Source: Bimuria novae-zelandiae CBS 107.79
Lineage: Eukaryota > Ascomycota > Dothideomycetes > Pleosporales > Didymosphaeriaceae
Length of the DNA stretch: 64,000 bases
Direction: 5' to 3'
NCBI GenBank assembly: GCA_010015655.1
Contig: ML976703.1
Location: 105,905 to 169,904, forward strand
Shown here one piece after another: positions 21,571 through 34,400 of the stretch. The notes under the pieces are model-generated. The model was not told the origin of the DNA. It saw nothing but the letters and a program-made list of their open reading frames with translations, and searched no databases. The stretch's first letter is position 1. The number at the start of each line of letters is the position of its first letter. The position numbers and the translations under genes are program-made.

Positions 21571-22409
21571 GACTGAGGCTGTCCAACCGGCAAAAGCAGC
21601 ATCTGCATTCAAATGGCGTTGGTGGCTTCTTCATTTTGGCATCCCAGGATGGGGCAGCTTCAACAACAGGCGTTTATTGGTATTTTCCGGTGATGGCGAC
21701 TTCTTCCTTTGCGCTTCCTCTTCGCCATGAGTATATAGTCATCTGCGGCTCGCGCCGCCATCGTGAAATTTCAGACGATATTGTACATTCACCCATAAGC
21801 CTATACTCCTCTCTCTTACCTTGCATCTTCTCCCGTGGTGTTTTCAGTCTGGCACCATGGTGCAAATGGTCCACGGGTCCACGGGTGGCCACGAGGCCAG
21901 TGACTGCCCCGCGTCGATTTTGCCAGTCACCCTTCATGAAACCTTTAGGAATCTTGCCAGTTTCATGTTTACCGCAAATGTTGTTCTTCACGTCGGACTG
22001 TAGGGCGTGTTCGGCTAAGTGGAAACATTCGGCGACAGCCCATTCCCTCCGAAGTGTTTAATCCCGCTAGCGTGGATACGCTTGCGCGCTGGCCGGCAAT
22101 CTTCACGGAAAAGCGACACTTGGACCCTTTTGGGACGGGCTATGATCCAACCTGCAAAATTTTAGACAATCTCGTACGCTAGTGCTTGGACTGATAATCA
22201 TGATGACTCGTGACAATGCGGAGTATGTTGTATACCGCTCAATTTCACCGATCATCTAGATTTGACTCACTATGTATAACAACTTTGGGGTGCTCGTGGA
22301 AAAGCTCTACAGTCCGAGGCAACAGCTCCATCTCTGCTGTCACAATCCGATCTCATCTCCAGAAAATTCTTTTGATACCAACCCTCCTTTGGTTCAATGA
22401 GAGCCCTGC
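21571..22409. other. intergenic region
   Basis: About 840 bp, promoter of the MFS gene at 22410. No gene recognised. Confidence 0.45.
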
Positions 22410-24345
22410 ATGGCACCCACAGCTACTTCTTCGTCCCCAGGTGGACCACCAGTCCAAGCAGCCGATGCTGAAAAGCAGTTTGCTCCCATAGTTCCATCAG
22501 AATCTGATGAGAACAATCGACTCCAATTACAACACACTGCCTCTGGCTTCAGTAACCATGAACTGGCCAACGTCTCCTACGTCGTAACAGGCGACAACGA
22601 CGACGTATACAAGCGCTTTACGGAAAACAAAAAGCTAATTATCACGGTTGTTTTAAGCTACTGTAGCTTTCTAGCCCCAATCTCCTCGACGACTGTACTG
22701 TCCGCTGTGCCCGAAGTCGCCGCCACATTTCACTGTGATGGCTCCATCATCAACCTATCGAACGCAATGTACATGCTTTTCATGGGTGTCAGCCCTTGCT
22801 TTTATGGTCCAATTGGGACAATATATGGAAGGAAATGGGTACGCGATACCGATCAACCACGACCTGTCTGATAGCAAGACCCCTTGCTGGCCTAGGTCAT
22901 GTCTCTCAAACATGTTGACGACTGACAAGGAAGTGACAGGTATCGGTCATCAGTGCTACACTGTTTACTGCGGCGAGTATCGGGACGGCATTGGCGCCTA
23001 ACCTTGCGGCATTCTTCATCTTTAGGATCTTGACTGCGTTCCAAGGGACGGCGTTTTTGATCATAGGGTCGAGCGTTATTGGGGATATCTACAAGCCTAC
23101 TGAGCGAGGCACAGCTCTAGGATGGTAAGCCAGCCATACATCTACTTATGCCTAAGCCTGGAAACACTCAAGATGCGTTCTCAAAGCCGTCAGGGGTCTA
23201 GGAGACTGACTAAGATCGATGCTTAGGTTCTTGTCTGGGACTTTGATTGGCCCTGCCTTAGGTGGGTTGGCTCGTCGCAACCTCTGCTCGACTATACTGA
23301 TCTCCCAAGGTCCCTTCATAGGAGGCATCATCGTGACTTTCCGTTCATGGCGCGACATCTTTTGGCTCCAGACCGCCCTCGCAGGAGCGGCCACCATCTT
23401 CGTCGTCTTCTTCCAGCCCGAAACGATTCACTACCGGCGGGCAGACGAGTTGAAAAACCTCGCGCGAAGCAAAAAAGCACACATTTTGTGGCAGTGGCTG
23501 AATCCGTTCCGCATCATCCGCCTGTATCGCTATCCTAATCTACTCACTGTGGTGCGTATCCGACTTACTGAAGGAAAAAAAGACTCGATTTGATGTAGAA
23601 TGATCCGCTGATGGTGAGCCACAGGCTGCAGCGGCGAGCTCCCTGGTCTGGAACATGTATTCCCTCCTTACCCCCATCCGTTACGTCCTCAACCCCCGCT
23701 TCGAACTCACCTCCCCGCTCCAATCAGGCCTGTTCTACATCGCACCGGGCGCGGGCTATTTGGTTGGCACGCTCGTCGGCGGCCGCTGGGCGGATCGCAC
23801 AGTGAAGAAATATATCAAGATCCGTGGGGAGCGCGTGTCGGAAGACCGGCTCCGCAGCTGCTTGCCATTCATCGGGATCGCGATCCCAGTATGTATGCTG
23901 GTCTACGGGTGGAGCGTGGAGAAGAGAGTGGGCGGTGTGGCGCTCCCGGTCATTATGATGTTTTTGCAGGGCGTGGCACAGCTTTTCTGCTTTCCGAGCT
24001 TGAATACGTATTGTTTGGATGTTATGCAGGCAAGGAGTGCTGAGGTGGTGGGTATGTCTCCGCCGTCCATCCCCCAACTCTTCTATCGCTTTCGAATAGT
24101 GGCTGACCGGCTGAGTTGCAGCTGCCAACTACGCGGTTCGCTACCTGTTTGCGGCAGCGGGGTCTGCCGTGTGTCTTCCGGCTGTGCGCAGGATTGGCGT
24201 GGGATGGTTTTCAACCATTTCAGCAGGATTTCTAGTGGTCGCGGCTCTCGGGACGTATGCCACAGCCGTGCATGGACGGCAGTGGCGGGATACGGTCGAT
24301 GCAAAGAAGGCGGCGAGGAAAGACGGGGAGAACAACCAGGTGTAA
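22410..24345 (+). CDS. MFS drug/polyamine-type (DHA1) transporter, 6 exons
   Basis: This is a proton-coupled membrane exporter of the DHA1 kind by overall pattern. Exon 1 (22410-22838) has a hydrophilic tail, then the first helix and YGPIGTIYGRKW, matching the loop 2-3 motif (G-x-x-x-D/E-R-x-G-R-R/K class). Exon 2 starts at VSVISATLFTAASIGTALAPN and continues to GDIYKPTERGTALGW. Exon 3 FLSGTLIGPALG joins exon 4 PFIGGIIVTFRSWRDIFWLQ, which is motif C (GPxLGPxxGG) of 12-TM drug exporters. Later exons carry LFYIAPGAGYLVGTLVGGRWADR and AANYAVRYLFAAAGSAVCLP and end at TAA 24345. All five introns have GT-AG ends and keep frame. Substrate unknown. Confidence 0.85.
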
Positions 24346-24742
24346 CCAGCTTCTCCAAGTGATTTGAAGGCCACCTTGACCCGGCGATGCGTCTATTAGC
24401 ATAGCGTTCAGGGTCGGCTTGGAAGCGCCGAGGGGCCCGGTCTGTCGTGACATCACGCATCTGCGCAACGCTTTGAACCGAAGATAGAGAGACAATACGT
24501 CGAGTGAGGCTGTGAGCACCAGGTGCAAAGGCTAGGCCAAGGGGGCTCAAAAGGGCGAGTAGGTCCATCCCATCGCTGATCTGATCTGAGGTGTCAAGCA
24601 AGGCGGGCCGAGATATTTGAACCGAAGAAGGAAGTCTATTCCACAGCTTGCATCCTAGTATACAGCATGCAGCTTTCCTCCATCTCCTCATGCGCCCATG
24701 CTATGATACACAATCCAAACCATGCCAACCCTTGTCTCCCAT
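24346..24742. other. intergenic, convergent 3' ends
   Basis: Between the MFS gene (plus) and QCR10 (minus). I see no gene. Confidence 0.4.
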
Positions 24743-25150
24743 CTAAAACGGGTTGTCCTCCGGCGGGATCTCTTGGATGAAGTAGTCGCCGAGGATGGGC
24801 ACCTTTTGCATGATGTCCTTGCGTACGCGGGGTACCTCTGCGAAGAAAAAGAGCGCAAAGAAGCCGGCTACGCCACCGAAGCCTGCAGCGAGACCGCCGC
24901 TACGGGGTGTCAGCATTACTCTAAGCGGGTGAAAGCGATAGTGCGACGATAGGTGGGCGGGATCTGCAGGCGGAGACGTACTACTTGATGAGGTGGTTGA
25001 CGGTGATGCCGTGGTAGTTACGGGGAATCTTGTATCTGAAAGGCCGACGTCAGCGCTGCCCTACAACGTCCCATGAGAATGTCCTGGGACAAGAAAGACC
25101 ACATACTGAGGACCAAAAGGGCTCTTGTACGCCTGGTATGGGCTGCGCAT
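24743..25150 (-). CDS. QCR10: cytochrome bc1 complex subunit 10 (QCR10), 3 exons, 84 aa
   Basis: This is a small single-helix subunit of mitochondrial complex III, in the inner membrane. Exons 25150-25107, 25035-24982 and 24899-24743 join to 85 codons with clean GTATGT and GTACGT donors. The product starts MRSPYQAYKSPFGPQYKIP, the family's typical start, has the transmembrane segment GGLAAGFGGVAGFFALFFF, then PRVRKDIMQKVPILGDYF on the other side. The C-terminus extends to EIPPEDNPF. The exons are too short to stand out individually, and the splicing model was read by hand. Convergent with the MFS gene. Confidence 0.88.
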
Positions 25151-26031
25151 CGACTAGCACCTCGTCAGCTTGCGGTCCTCCTTCTGCTCCGGGGACCCAT
25201 TGCGGCCCCAGTTGCGGTTCAGGGAGCGTACAAAGGCAGCGGGCGTTCTGCCCATGTTACCGGGCTCGACTGCTTTGGCGCGCATGGTTGCGGTGTGCGG
25301 TATGGCTGTTCTGGAGGGTGTGTCGGGCGTGACGTTGGTTGTGAGAAGCTGGAGACCAAGGACATGAAATGCATGTCTTGGCGGAATCGCACCAATGGGA
25401 GGAAGACGGGATCTTCCGGGATGACCATGCGATGGCTCTGTCGCGTTCAATTCTACAGCCTAGAGCCTGGAATTCGCACTGCTGCATAATTTTGTCTCGG
25501 AGTTCGTACGATGCACGTTGAATGTGCTTGGCCTTTGCCTGCTCTCTCCCCTCTGCCCGGTGCGAAAAGCACTTAGGGAGCTTGGTGGGACTGTGGTATT
25601 ATTTCGAGAATACAGTTGACAATTATATCAGGTGCAGCTGATTGCCTGCAGATTGACATTGCTAAAAACGCAGCGGCAAGTAGTTCACTGAACTCCGGTG
25701 AGAACATAATTGAGTTGCATGCCTTGTTACCCTAGCATATCCTCGAAGCAATGCAGAGAATGGTGTAGTGCTACTTCTGGGAATTAGTTGTCACAGTCAA
25801 TAATCTCCAGACCGTGTCTCCGCGAATTGAGCCTTGCGTCAGGATGCTGTAGGGAAGGAGGGATTGTACTTTCGATTGTTGGAAGAACCATCGAGACTCG
25901 TGTTAATCATGTCACATTTAGACATGTGCTTATTCCTTCGTCGTGTGGAAGGTGAGCGCTCAGAATATGCCCCCACTCTCCATCGTCTATTTCATCCCTC
26001 AGACAGTTCCCTGCGTCGGTGCAGCCGACGT
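25151..26031. other. intergenic region
   Basis: The QCR10 promoter and the 3' side of the proteasome gene. Open frames at 25154-25489 are in the QCR10 upstream region and show no domain. Confidence 0.45.
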
Positions 26032-27067
26032 TCAGTTCGTAGGTAGCCTGCCGACTACCTCCTCCATCTCCGTATCCGTGTAGATCCTGAACCCCTTCGC
26101 CTTCGTCACGCTCGCCAACTGTACGTTCTTGCTGTCCAGCTTCTCTTCCATGACCTGCTTCAGCGTCTTGAGCACCAGGACCTCTGCCTCAGGAAGGGTG
26201 AGCGACTTGTGGAACTCGTTTTGCAGCTCGGCTTGTGCTCCCTCAGAACCGGAACCGATCGCTTTGGCGTCGTAGCGATAGAAGGTACCTGAGGGCTCCG
26301 CGTGATATCTATTCCATGATCAGCTGACTACTTCCGCACCAGGACCTCATGCACGGGACGTACAGGCTAGGTCCGTCCTCGTCGTATCCCGCAATCAACA
26401 GCGCCACTCCGAACGGCCGACTCATGATGCTCTCTTCGCCATCTGCACCCTCGCCGAACCTGAGCGCCAAGTCGCATATCGCCTGCGTGCAGCTCTCTAC
26501 CCTCAGAGGCTCAGCGTAGTTGAAAGCGTGGTTCTGGCTCTCGACTCGCGCGTGTTCGATCATGCTCCGGGCATCGGCCTGCAGGCCGGACATGGCGCAG
26601 CCGATGTGGCGGTCGATTTCCACAATCTTCTCGACGGATGAGGTCTCAAGGAGGGTCGAGGTAACGCGCTTCTCTACACCGAGGATCACACCTTCACCAG
26701 TGGCCACCTGTATCATGTGTAAGCTGCTGTTGCAGACAAGCGAATGTCGAGCGACTGTAGATTTGGCTGCAGTGGAGTCTAGGGTGGACATACACCTATC
26801 GCTGTCGAGCCGAGCTTGATTGCTTCTAGTGAGTATTCGACTTGGAAGAGACGTCCTTCCGGAGAGAAGGTACTGGCTGGCTATGAGCTTGTGGTGTGCA
26901 AACGAGATATGGTGGGGCAACAGACTTGATACCACGATCTAGCAATGACTGTCAGTTAGATCTCAACGCGGGACTCTATTCGAGGGCACTCACCATACTC
27001 GCTTCGTGCTATGAACTGCGCAGGTTAGCACACGGAGCTCCAAACGGTGTCGCCGCAAGCATACCAT
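26032..27067 (-). CDS. PUP2: 20S proteasome subunit alpha-5 (PUP2), at least 6 exons
   Basis: This is an alpha-ring subunit of the 20S proteasome. The start codon at 27067-27065 is the whole coding part of exon 1, since an intron (GTATGC...CGCAG) follows immediately. Exon 2 gives FIARSEY; exon 3 DRGI; then [21 protein letters not shown], the proteasome alpha signature that forms the gate. The following exon has [20 protein letters not shown], then [16 protein letters not shown] and the long core to GPSL; the last exon ([20 protein letters not shown]) ends GRLPTN at 26032. The alpha-5 identity rests on [17 protein letters not shown] and YHAEPSGTF. Acts in nucleus and cytoplasm in ubiquitin-dependent proteolysis. 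Confidence 0.92.
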
Positions 27068-27973
27068 GTTGATATTGTGTGTAGAAGTTTTGAGGGCTGG
27101 TTGGTGAGGGCGAGCTCAGATTCGCAATTCCAGGGACAATCCTAAGCTTGGAAACAAAGATTTCCGGTTCCAAAAGGTGGAGATGTTGTAGTGTTGGTCG
27201 GTGAGCTTAATGGCTCGCAGCGCATCTTAGACGCGGCAAGAGCTGCCTGGGTGATGGCCCGTGCTTGCCAAGCCACTTCCGGCAGCGTTGCGGCGGCATC
27301 CAACGGCTTGGACGCGGAGCTCGCAGCTGAACATCTGCTTCTGTCAATTGGTGAACAGCTCAAAGTGATGTCGACTCTCAGTAGGAAATTCAAGTAGTTC
27401 TGCGACAAGGTAGGACTTGTCCCGCCGTCACTCAAGTCCACATAGTTTTCACGACCAAGAGCAGCTTGATTTGTACTTCGTACAATTTGAAACTGTTCCT
27501 CGGGAAATCAGGCGAACACCTTTAAATTGACCATGTGGATTAACATTTCGCGTCTTAGAACCAGACATTTAGCTAGAAAACGAAATCGTATTGAATCTCA
27601 ACGAACATCGAATGGCCAATCAGCTAAACCTTGGACGCTGATCCGTCGGATGGACTCAAGAAAACCGCACCGTCTCATCTACCAGACGAAGTACACAACG
27701 AGGGTAACAAATAGTTGCATTTAACAAAGCACTCAAGTGCCAGCCTCTGGAGCGCTTACCTTGTACCTAGGTAGTTGCTTGTCCAGGTGGTCACGGTTGC
27801 TCTAGAAACATGAGGGGCTAAGCTTCGGCTAAGCGAAGGCAAACAGACTCTACGACTGCCTCACCTGCTCTCCATCGCACACAAACAACACACCAACCGC
27901 TGGACCACTCACAAATTTCACACGCTTCCCAATCCTATACCACAGTCACGTTCATCGAACAAGTGCAATCGCA
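27068..27973. other. divergent promoter region of PUP2 and CHZ1
   Basis: About 900 bp between divergent genes. The frames at 27142-27441 overlap on both strands and have no recognisable domain. I leave them uncalled. Confidence 0.5.
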
Positions 27974-28428
27974 ATGGCTGCTCAACCCGAGGACCACCAG
28001 ATGGAGGGCGTCGAGAACCCCGCGCAGGTCGCCGACAAGGGCAAGGGCAAGGCCCCTGAGGCTATGGAGGAGTCGGCCGATGATGACTCCAGCGACGAGT
28101 CCGGTGATGAGGCTCAGGTACGTGACAGTGCTGTTGTTCGCCGCACGCGCAAGTCCGCTAATTGTTTTATCACAGGCTGTCGAGGGTATGATTGTTCACC
28201 TGGCTTGCGCGCGTTCACGCGTTACCGTCGTCCTGACCCATACTGACATCCGAAGCAGAACCGGAGGATGAGGACACCATGGCCGAGATCGACCCCACCA
28301 ACATCGTCGGAAGCCGCACGCGTGGCAAGAACATCGACTTCGCCAAGGCTGCTCAGGAGCTTGGTGAAGATGAGGACGAGGATGAGGACGAGGATTTCAA
28401 TGACCCTGATGATGAGATGAAGGACTGA
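27974..28428 (+). CDS. CHZ1: histone H2A.Z-H2B chaperone CHZ1, 3 exons, 107 aa
   Basis: This is a nuclear acidic chaperone that delivers H2A.Z-H2B dimers to SWR1. Exon 1 (27974-28117) is highly charged and disordered (DKGKGKAPEAMEESADDDSS). A 10-nt micro-exon (28176-28185) sits between two introns. Exon 3 (28259-28428) has the CHZ motif region DPTNIVGSRTRGKNIDFAKA, followed by a run of DE repeats. Exons sum to 108 codons exactly, and both introns have GT-AG ends. Without the micro-exon the acidic stretch would change frame before the CHZ motif, so it is required. Length is normal for the family. Confidence 0.9.
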
Positions 28429-31400
28429 GGAGTTCGACTCTCTTCATTTGCTTGCTTGGTACCACGCGCCTACCGCTTCCAGTCCTGCTCATGGGATTGA
28501 CACGATTGCAGTCTTTCTTCGGCGCGCTCACGAGCATTGCGCGCCCATATTCGGGGACAACCCTTCGGGTCGATATAAAAGCATCTCGGCATTGGTTAGC
28601 GGGGGCCTCGATTGTATATGGAGTCTTGGCGTGTTCGGACGTTGGATAAGGAAGAGGCTGTTCTGCACGTAGGGCACGGATACATTCCACATGTATTAGG
28701 GATTAGTAGGAATCATGAATGTCACATTGTATGGACAATTGCTTCACGTGGTGTACTAGAACATGTCGAGCCTTCTCTAAAAAAAAAGGCCGCTCTGCAA
28801 TATATTACTCGTCTTATGTGGGTGCGAGTATTTGTCACGCCAAGCGAATACCTCGTTGGCTATTGTCGGGGTAACGATGCCCTTCGTTCAGCGCAGTGGC
28901 GGTGATGGGCACACCACTCGCAAAGTGGTTGGGAAAAGGACAAAAGGCCAATGATCCTTCCTTTTTCATGACTTTGGGAAGGTGCGCAATTTGCTCTGAC
29001 CTGTGGATCTACGACTACAACGTGTGTGTACCGTACTGCTTTACGCCATGGCTTGGAGAAGTCGCGCAAGACGAATCAATTCATGGATCTGTCGATCAGC
29101 ACGCTTAGTGTACGCGAGGTGTCAGCATCCATTATCTTGATTCGTCCGTGAGGACTACAACCAAACCCACGCAAATGGTACGCAGTACCTACACCACGAC
29201 GACCAGGACCTCGGTGACTAGACGCCGAGAAATATGTCCATAAGCGTGCCGTCGCTGTATCAATGGGACCGAGGCACAATCGCAGAGGCAATTCTTGCGG
29301 ACCGCTGTCCCGCTGGGGCCATGGATTGCCGCCCTGGAATTGATCTCGCCAGGCGGAGATCTCTCTGTATCAGGGTCGCCCGAGTGAGGCTACTGTCCGC
29401 GTGATGAACCCGCTCGCATTTTTGCTCTGTGCTGCTCGAGATGCATACGAGAATCTTTCATGTCACAAAAGCAACAAAGGCCACTCCCCACTCTCGGGCT
29501 ACTGCCGTTCTACTACCGAGTCTTCGCCTCTTAGATCAACTCAGCAAGGTACATTTGAAGGCCAGTCGAACACGCCATGTTGACCGCCGACAAGCCGAAG
29601 AGCGTGGCGCGAAAGCGGCGGGTGCATTGCCCGCCATGTAGCGGAAATGGCCGCTTTTCCTTCTCGACGTGGCGATATCGGCGAGTTGGAGTACGGCTGC
29701 CTAGGTACATGCAATAACGACGAGGGCCCGTGTTCTCGTGACTCACGGAAACAAATCCTACTCCTGTGGCCTGCACTCTGCAAGCTTCAACGAAGTCCCG
29801 GTCTGACCCGAGATGGAGACATGGTGCCGTTTGAAGGGTGCGTGGCGGAACGTTGGTTTTCTTTTTTCCGCCGGATTATGATTGAGCGTACTTGGGCGAA
29901 ACACGAACGGCGGGCATGCAGACTCCAGAGGCGCCTTTCTAGTTGGATTTGCAGAGATCGCTGTGCTCCGCGCTCCATGATGTCGACGACGACGGCAGGC
30001 TGTCACTGGACGTTCCGCTGCGGTGTGGGCGGGGGAGCACCATCTCCTAGCCTATGGGAAAGATAAGGGCAGGATGAGAGACGTGACCACGTCGAATTAC
30101 GACGAGCACGCATCGGCTACGCTACGCTACGCATGCGACAGCCAATGCTCGCGGAGGCAATGGTCAGTGGACCAATACAGAGGGCTCTGTTGTAAGTTTG
30201 CCGCGAGTGGGCTGCAGCGGGCAATCGGCGGGTGGAGCTTGGAGAGCGGAAAGCCACATGCGCCATGCAATCATCCAGTGTCAATGCGAGGTCGGAGCGA
30301 ATCGCAGGCCGCTGGCGAGGCCTGGCGCCGCTATCGCCGTTTGCGGGCGCAGAAGTTCGTGGGGTACCCGGCAAAAAGTTCACCATGCACGACAGAGCTG
30401 CAGGGCTGTCATTCACTGCGACACGACGCTGGCTGCTGCGCTCCGGCGCGTCAGATGATGAGCTCGCCGTGATGGTCTGAACAGCAATTGAGCAGCCGGG
30501 ACACGGCGAATTGGGCGCGGTTGATTTCATTGTTTGCGAATGTGTATTTGCGGTTGACATGTGCTGCCCCTCTAGATCCACCAGTCGAATAGAGCACCAG
30601 CATCCCCAAGACCACGCCCAACTACGGAACGAGCAGTACAGCTCGCTCAGAGAGTGGAGACGAGACTGAGAGAAGGAGACAGGCCTGCCTCGAGCGCCAG
30701 CCGAGATCACTCATTGGTAGTGTAGTAAACGTTCTAGTGCAGCGAATTTTAGCACCCCACCCAGCACCCTCTGCCTTCATAAGCTCTCCCCACCCGTCCA
30801 CGCCTCCCTCTCTTCTCTTTGCACCTCACCTGCGGAACGTTGCTTGCTCGAACACGCCAAACCCACACAAGGCCCTGCTCACTTGGACCTCCACTGCGCG
30901 TAAGTCACATACACACTTCCTGTGCTTCCTGTACCGCCGTCCACACGCCCGGTCGCGCACCGGCGTCTAGCGAACGCCCTACTTTAGAGAGGCACAAAAC
31001 CCCGCGTGCTGCCATTCGTCGGCTCCATTATCGGCGTTTTGGTGCTTCTTTGCGGGCAGCCGTCTCCGCCACCGAGGCTCGCACAGCATCGCTGGCAGCA
31101 GACCCGGATTGGGACTTCGAGGTCTGGGCACGACGTCTGCGCCTGTCAAAGCTGGATGCATATCGCAGACGGACAGCCTACGCACTGGGAGCGGGAAGTC
31201 GCTGTGCTGGGTTGCACTTTCCGTGTGCGCGGGGCAATCACTGTGGAAGCCTCGCTACACCAGCACAAAATACAGAGCCGGGACGAACGTGGTAGCTAAC
31301 TGTGTGGCAGAGCAACAACTACTAGTCAACCTCGCCGACCTCTGATACCCCGCTACTTTCACTTGATACCCCACCCGTGCGACCTCGACCTCGACCCAAC

Positions 31401-31434
31401 ATCAACCTCAGCAATTCGGCCGGTTGCCGATATA
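28429..31434. other. 3-kb gene-free stretch, ordinary composition, upstream of GLT1
   Basis: Many short frames occur on both strands (the longest is 197 codons, minus, 30117-30710), but none has a domain, conserved start context or codon bias that I trust. About 30737-31434 is pyrimidine-rich, as in fungal promoters and leaders, and contains GTAAGT at 30900, so a 5' UTR intron of GLT1 is possible. I recognise no tRNA or other RNA gene. Confidence 0.45.
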
Positions 31435-34400
31435 ATGGGTAGCGTTTCCTTCGCCAAAGACACTAAACTGCCCCACGATACGCCTACTGTCGACGAGGAA
31501 AGCTCCGTCTTTCCTTACCAAGATGGCCCCGAGAACAAGTCGTGGGCGGGTGCGCTGCCCTTGAAGCAGGGTCTCTATGATCCAGAGTACGAGAAGGATG
31601 CTTGCGGTGTCGGTTTTGCTGCGTATGCCATTTTGTGTCCGTTTGCCAAGGCAGTCGTGCTAACGAGTACCAGCCATATCAAAGGGAAGGCGAGCCACAA
31701 GATTGTGTCGGATGGTGAGAGCCAACGAGGCGCAGTTACTATACACCGTTACTTACCATTCCACAGCGCGGTCATTGTTATGCAACATGACCCACCGAGG
31801 TGCCGTGGGTTCCGACGCCCGTGATGGTGACGGTGCTGGTGTCATGACCTCGATCCCCCACCGCTTCTTCGTGAAGGAGTTCGGACGTGAGCAGGGTTTC
31901 ACGCTCCCTTCCCAGGGCCAGTACGCTACTGGTAATCTTTTCTTCAAGCCCGATCCCGCAGCGCTGGATGAAACCAAGGCGATGTTTGAGGATGTGGCTG
32001 ATCAGCTGGATCTGAGAGTATTGGGGTGGCGAGTGGTCCCCAGGGACTCTACGCTGCTTGGCCCAGCCGCGCTGTCGCGTGAACCCATCATTCTTCAGCC
32101 GTTTGTCGTACTGAAGACCGCTTTCGGTGAGGGCAGGGAGCCGAAGCCGGACTTCGACCAGACGTTCGATAGCGGATACTTCGAGCGGCAGCTCTACGTG
32201 CTGCGCAAGCGATCTACGCACGTCATTGGCCTTCACAACTGGTTCTACATCTGCTCATTGAGCAACAAGAACATTGTGTACAAGGGTCAACTTGCCCCCG
32301 TGCAGGTATACGAATACTATCACGACCTTCTCTCAGTCGATTATGAGGGGCACTTTGCTCTCGTTCATTCACGTTTTTCTACTAACACGTTCCCCAGTTG
32401 GGATCGTGCACAGCCTTTGAGGTGGGCAGCTCACAACGGTGAGATCAACACCTTGCGGGGTAACAAGAACTGGATGCGGTCCCGAGAAGGTGTGATGAAG
32501 TCTGAGATGTTCGGCGATGAGCTTGACCTCCTGTACCCTATTGTTGAAGATGGTGGATCCGACTCTGCTGCGTTCGACAATGTGCTCGAACTGCTCACGA
32601 TTAATGGCGTCCTCTCGCTCCCCGAAGCTGTTATGCTCATGGTTCCGGAAGCTTGGCAGGGCAATCACTCGATGGATCCCGCTAAGCAAGCTTTCTACGA
32701 GTGGGCAGCGTGCATGATGGAGCCTTGGGATGGCCCTGCATTGTTCACCTTCTCCGATGGCCGCTATTGCGGTGCCAACCTCGACCGAAACGGTCTGCGA
32801 CCCTGTCGTTACTATGTAACCGACGACGACAGGATTGTTTGCGCTTCGGAAGTTGGTACCATTTCCATTGAACCAGAGCGCGTCGTGCAGAAAGGACGCC
32901 TCCAACCTGGACGAATGTTACTCGTTGACACCGTCGCCGGTCGCATCATCGATGACTCTGAATTGAAGAATACTGTGGCAGCTCGCCATGACTTCAGGTC
33001 CTGGGTCGAGAGGAACCTGCTGACCCTACCTAAAATCAAGGAACAGATCTTAGAGAAGGGCACCGACCTTTCCCAGGTACTTACCAACACGCGCGTTCAC
33101 GAGGACCCGCGATTGAAGGCATTTGGTTATTCCCTCGAACAGGTGACATTGCTTCTTGCGCCGATGGCGGCTGATTCCAAGGAAGCTTTGGGCTCTATGG
33201 GCAACGATGCTCCACTCGCATGCCTGGCGCAACAGCCCCGCCTCATGTACGAGTACTTCCGACAACTCTTCGCTCAAGTCACGAACCCTCCGATTGACCC
33301 TATTCGAGAAGCCATTGTCATGTCCCTTGAGGCATATGTTGGCCCTCAGGGTAATTTGCTCGAGATGAATGAGTTGCAGTGTGGCCGATTGCTTCTCCCT
33401 TCCCCCATACTTTCTCTTGTGGAGTACAAAGCATTGGTCAACGCACACACTCTCTACCCTGAGTGGACTGTCAAGACCATTGACATCACTTTCCCCAAGA
33501 GCGAGGGCATCGACGGATACATGAACGCACTGGACCGGATCTGTGATACGGCTACCGAGTGCATCGATTCCGGAGATAACATTCTCGTCCTTTCTGACCG
33601 CGCCACTGCCGCCGACCGAGTAGCTGTCTCTGCCTGTCTCGCAACTGGTATGGTGCACCACCACCTGGTCCGTAGCAAGGCTCGCTCTCGAGTTGCCCTT
33701 GTGGTTGAGACTGCTGAAGCTCGTGAGGTACAGCACATGTCCGTTCTTGTCGGGTACGGTGCTGATGCTATCTGTCCGTACTTGGCCATAGAATGCATTT
33801 TGAAGATGCACCGTGAGGGTTTGATCCGCAAGAAGCTCTCTCCGGAGCAGCTCATTGACAACTACAAACACTCCTGTGACGGCGGTATCTTGAAAGTCAT
33901 GAGCAAAATGGGTATATCTACATTGCAGTCATACAAGGGAGCTCAGATTTTTGAGGCCCTTGGAATCGACGATTCAGTCGTCGATCGTTGTTTCACGGGC
34001 ACAGCCACTCGCATCAAAGGTGCGACCTTCAAGGACTTCGCCCAGGACGCTTTTGCACTCCACGAGAAGGGCTTCCCCTCCCGCAGTATCGTCGAGGTAC
34101 CCGGTCTTGCCGAGACCGGCGAATACCATTGGCGGGACGGCGGCGAAGCTCACGTCAACGACCCTACCGCCATTGCCAATATCCAAGATGCAGTTCGCAC
34201 CAAGAATGACAAGTCTTACGAAGCTTACTCTATTGCCGAGTACGAGCGCATCAAAGACTGCACCCTTCGTGGACTGCTTGACTTCAACTTTGAAGATCGC
34301 AACCCGGTTCCCATTGACCAAGTCGAGCCTTGGACTGATATCGTCCGCCGCTTCGTCACAGGCGCCATGTCTTACGGTTCCATTTCAATGGAGTCTCATT

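Noticed and set aside
27142..27441. Overlapping frames on both strands between PUP2 and CHZ1
   Set aside because: No recognisable domain, and both lie in a divergent promoter.
30117..30710. 197-codon minus-strand frame upstream of GLT1
   Set aside because: No domain, biased low-complexity composition, overlapping frames on the other strand of similar length; probably chance in GC-balanced DNA.
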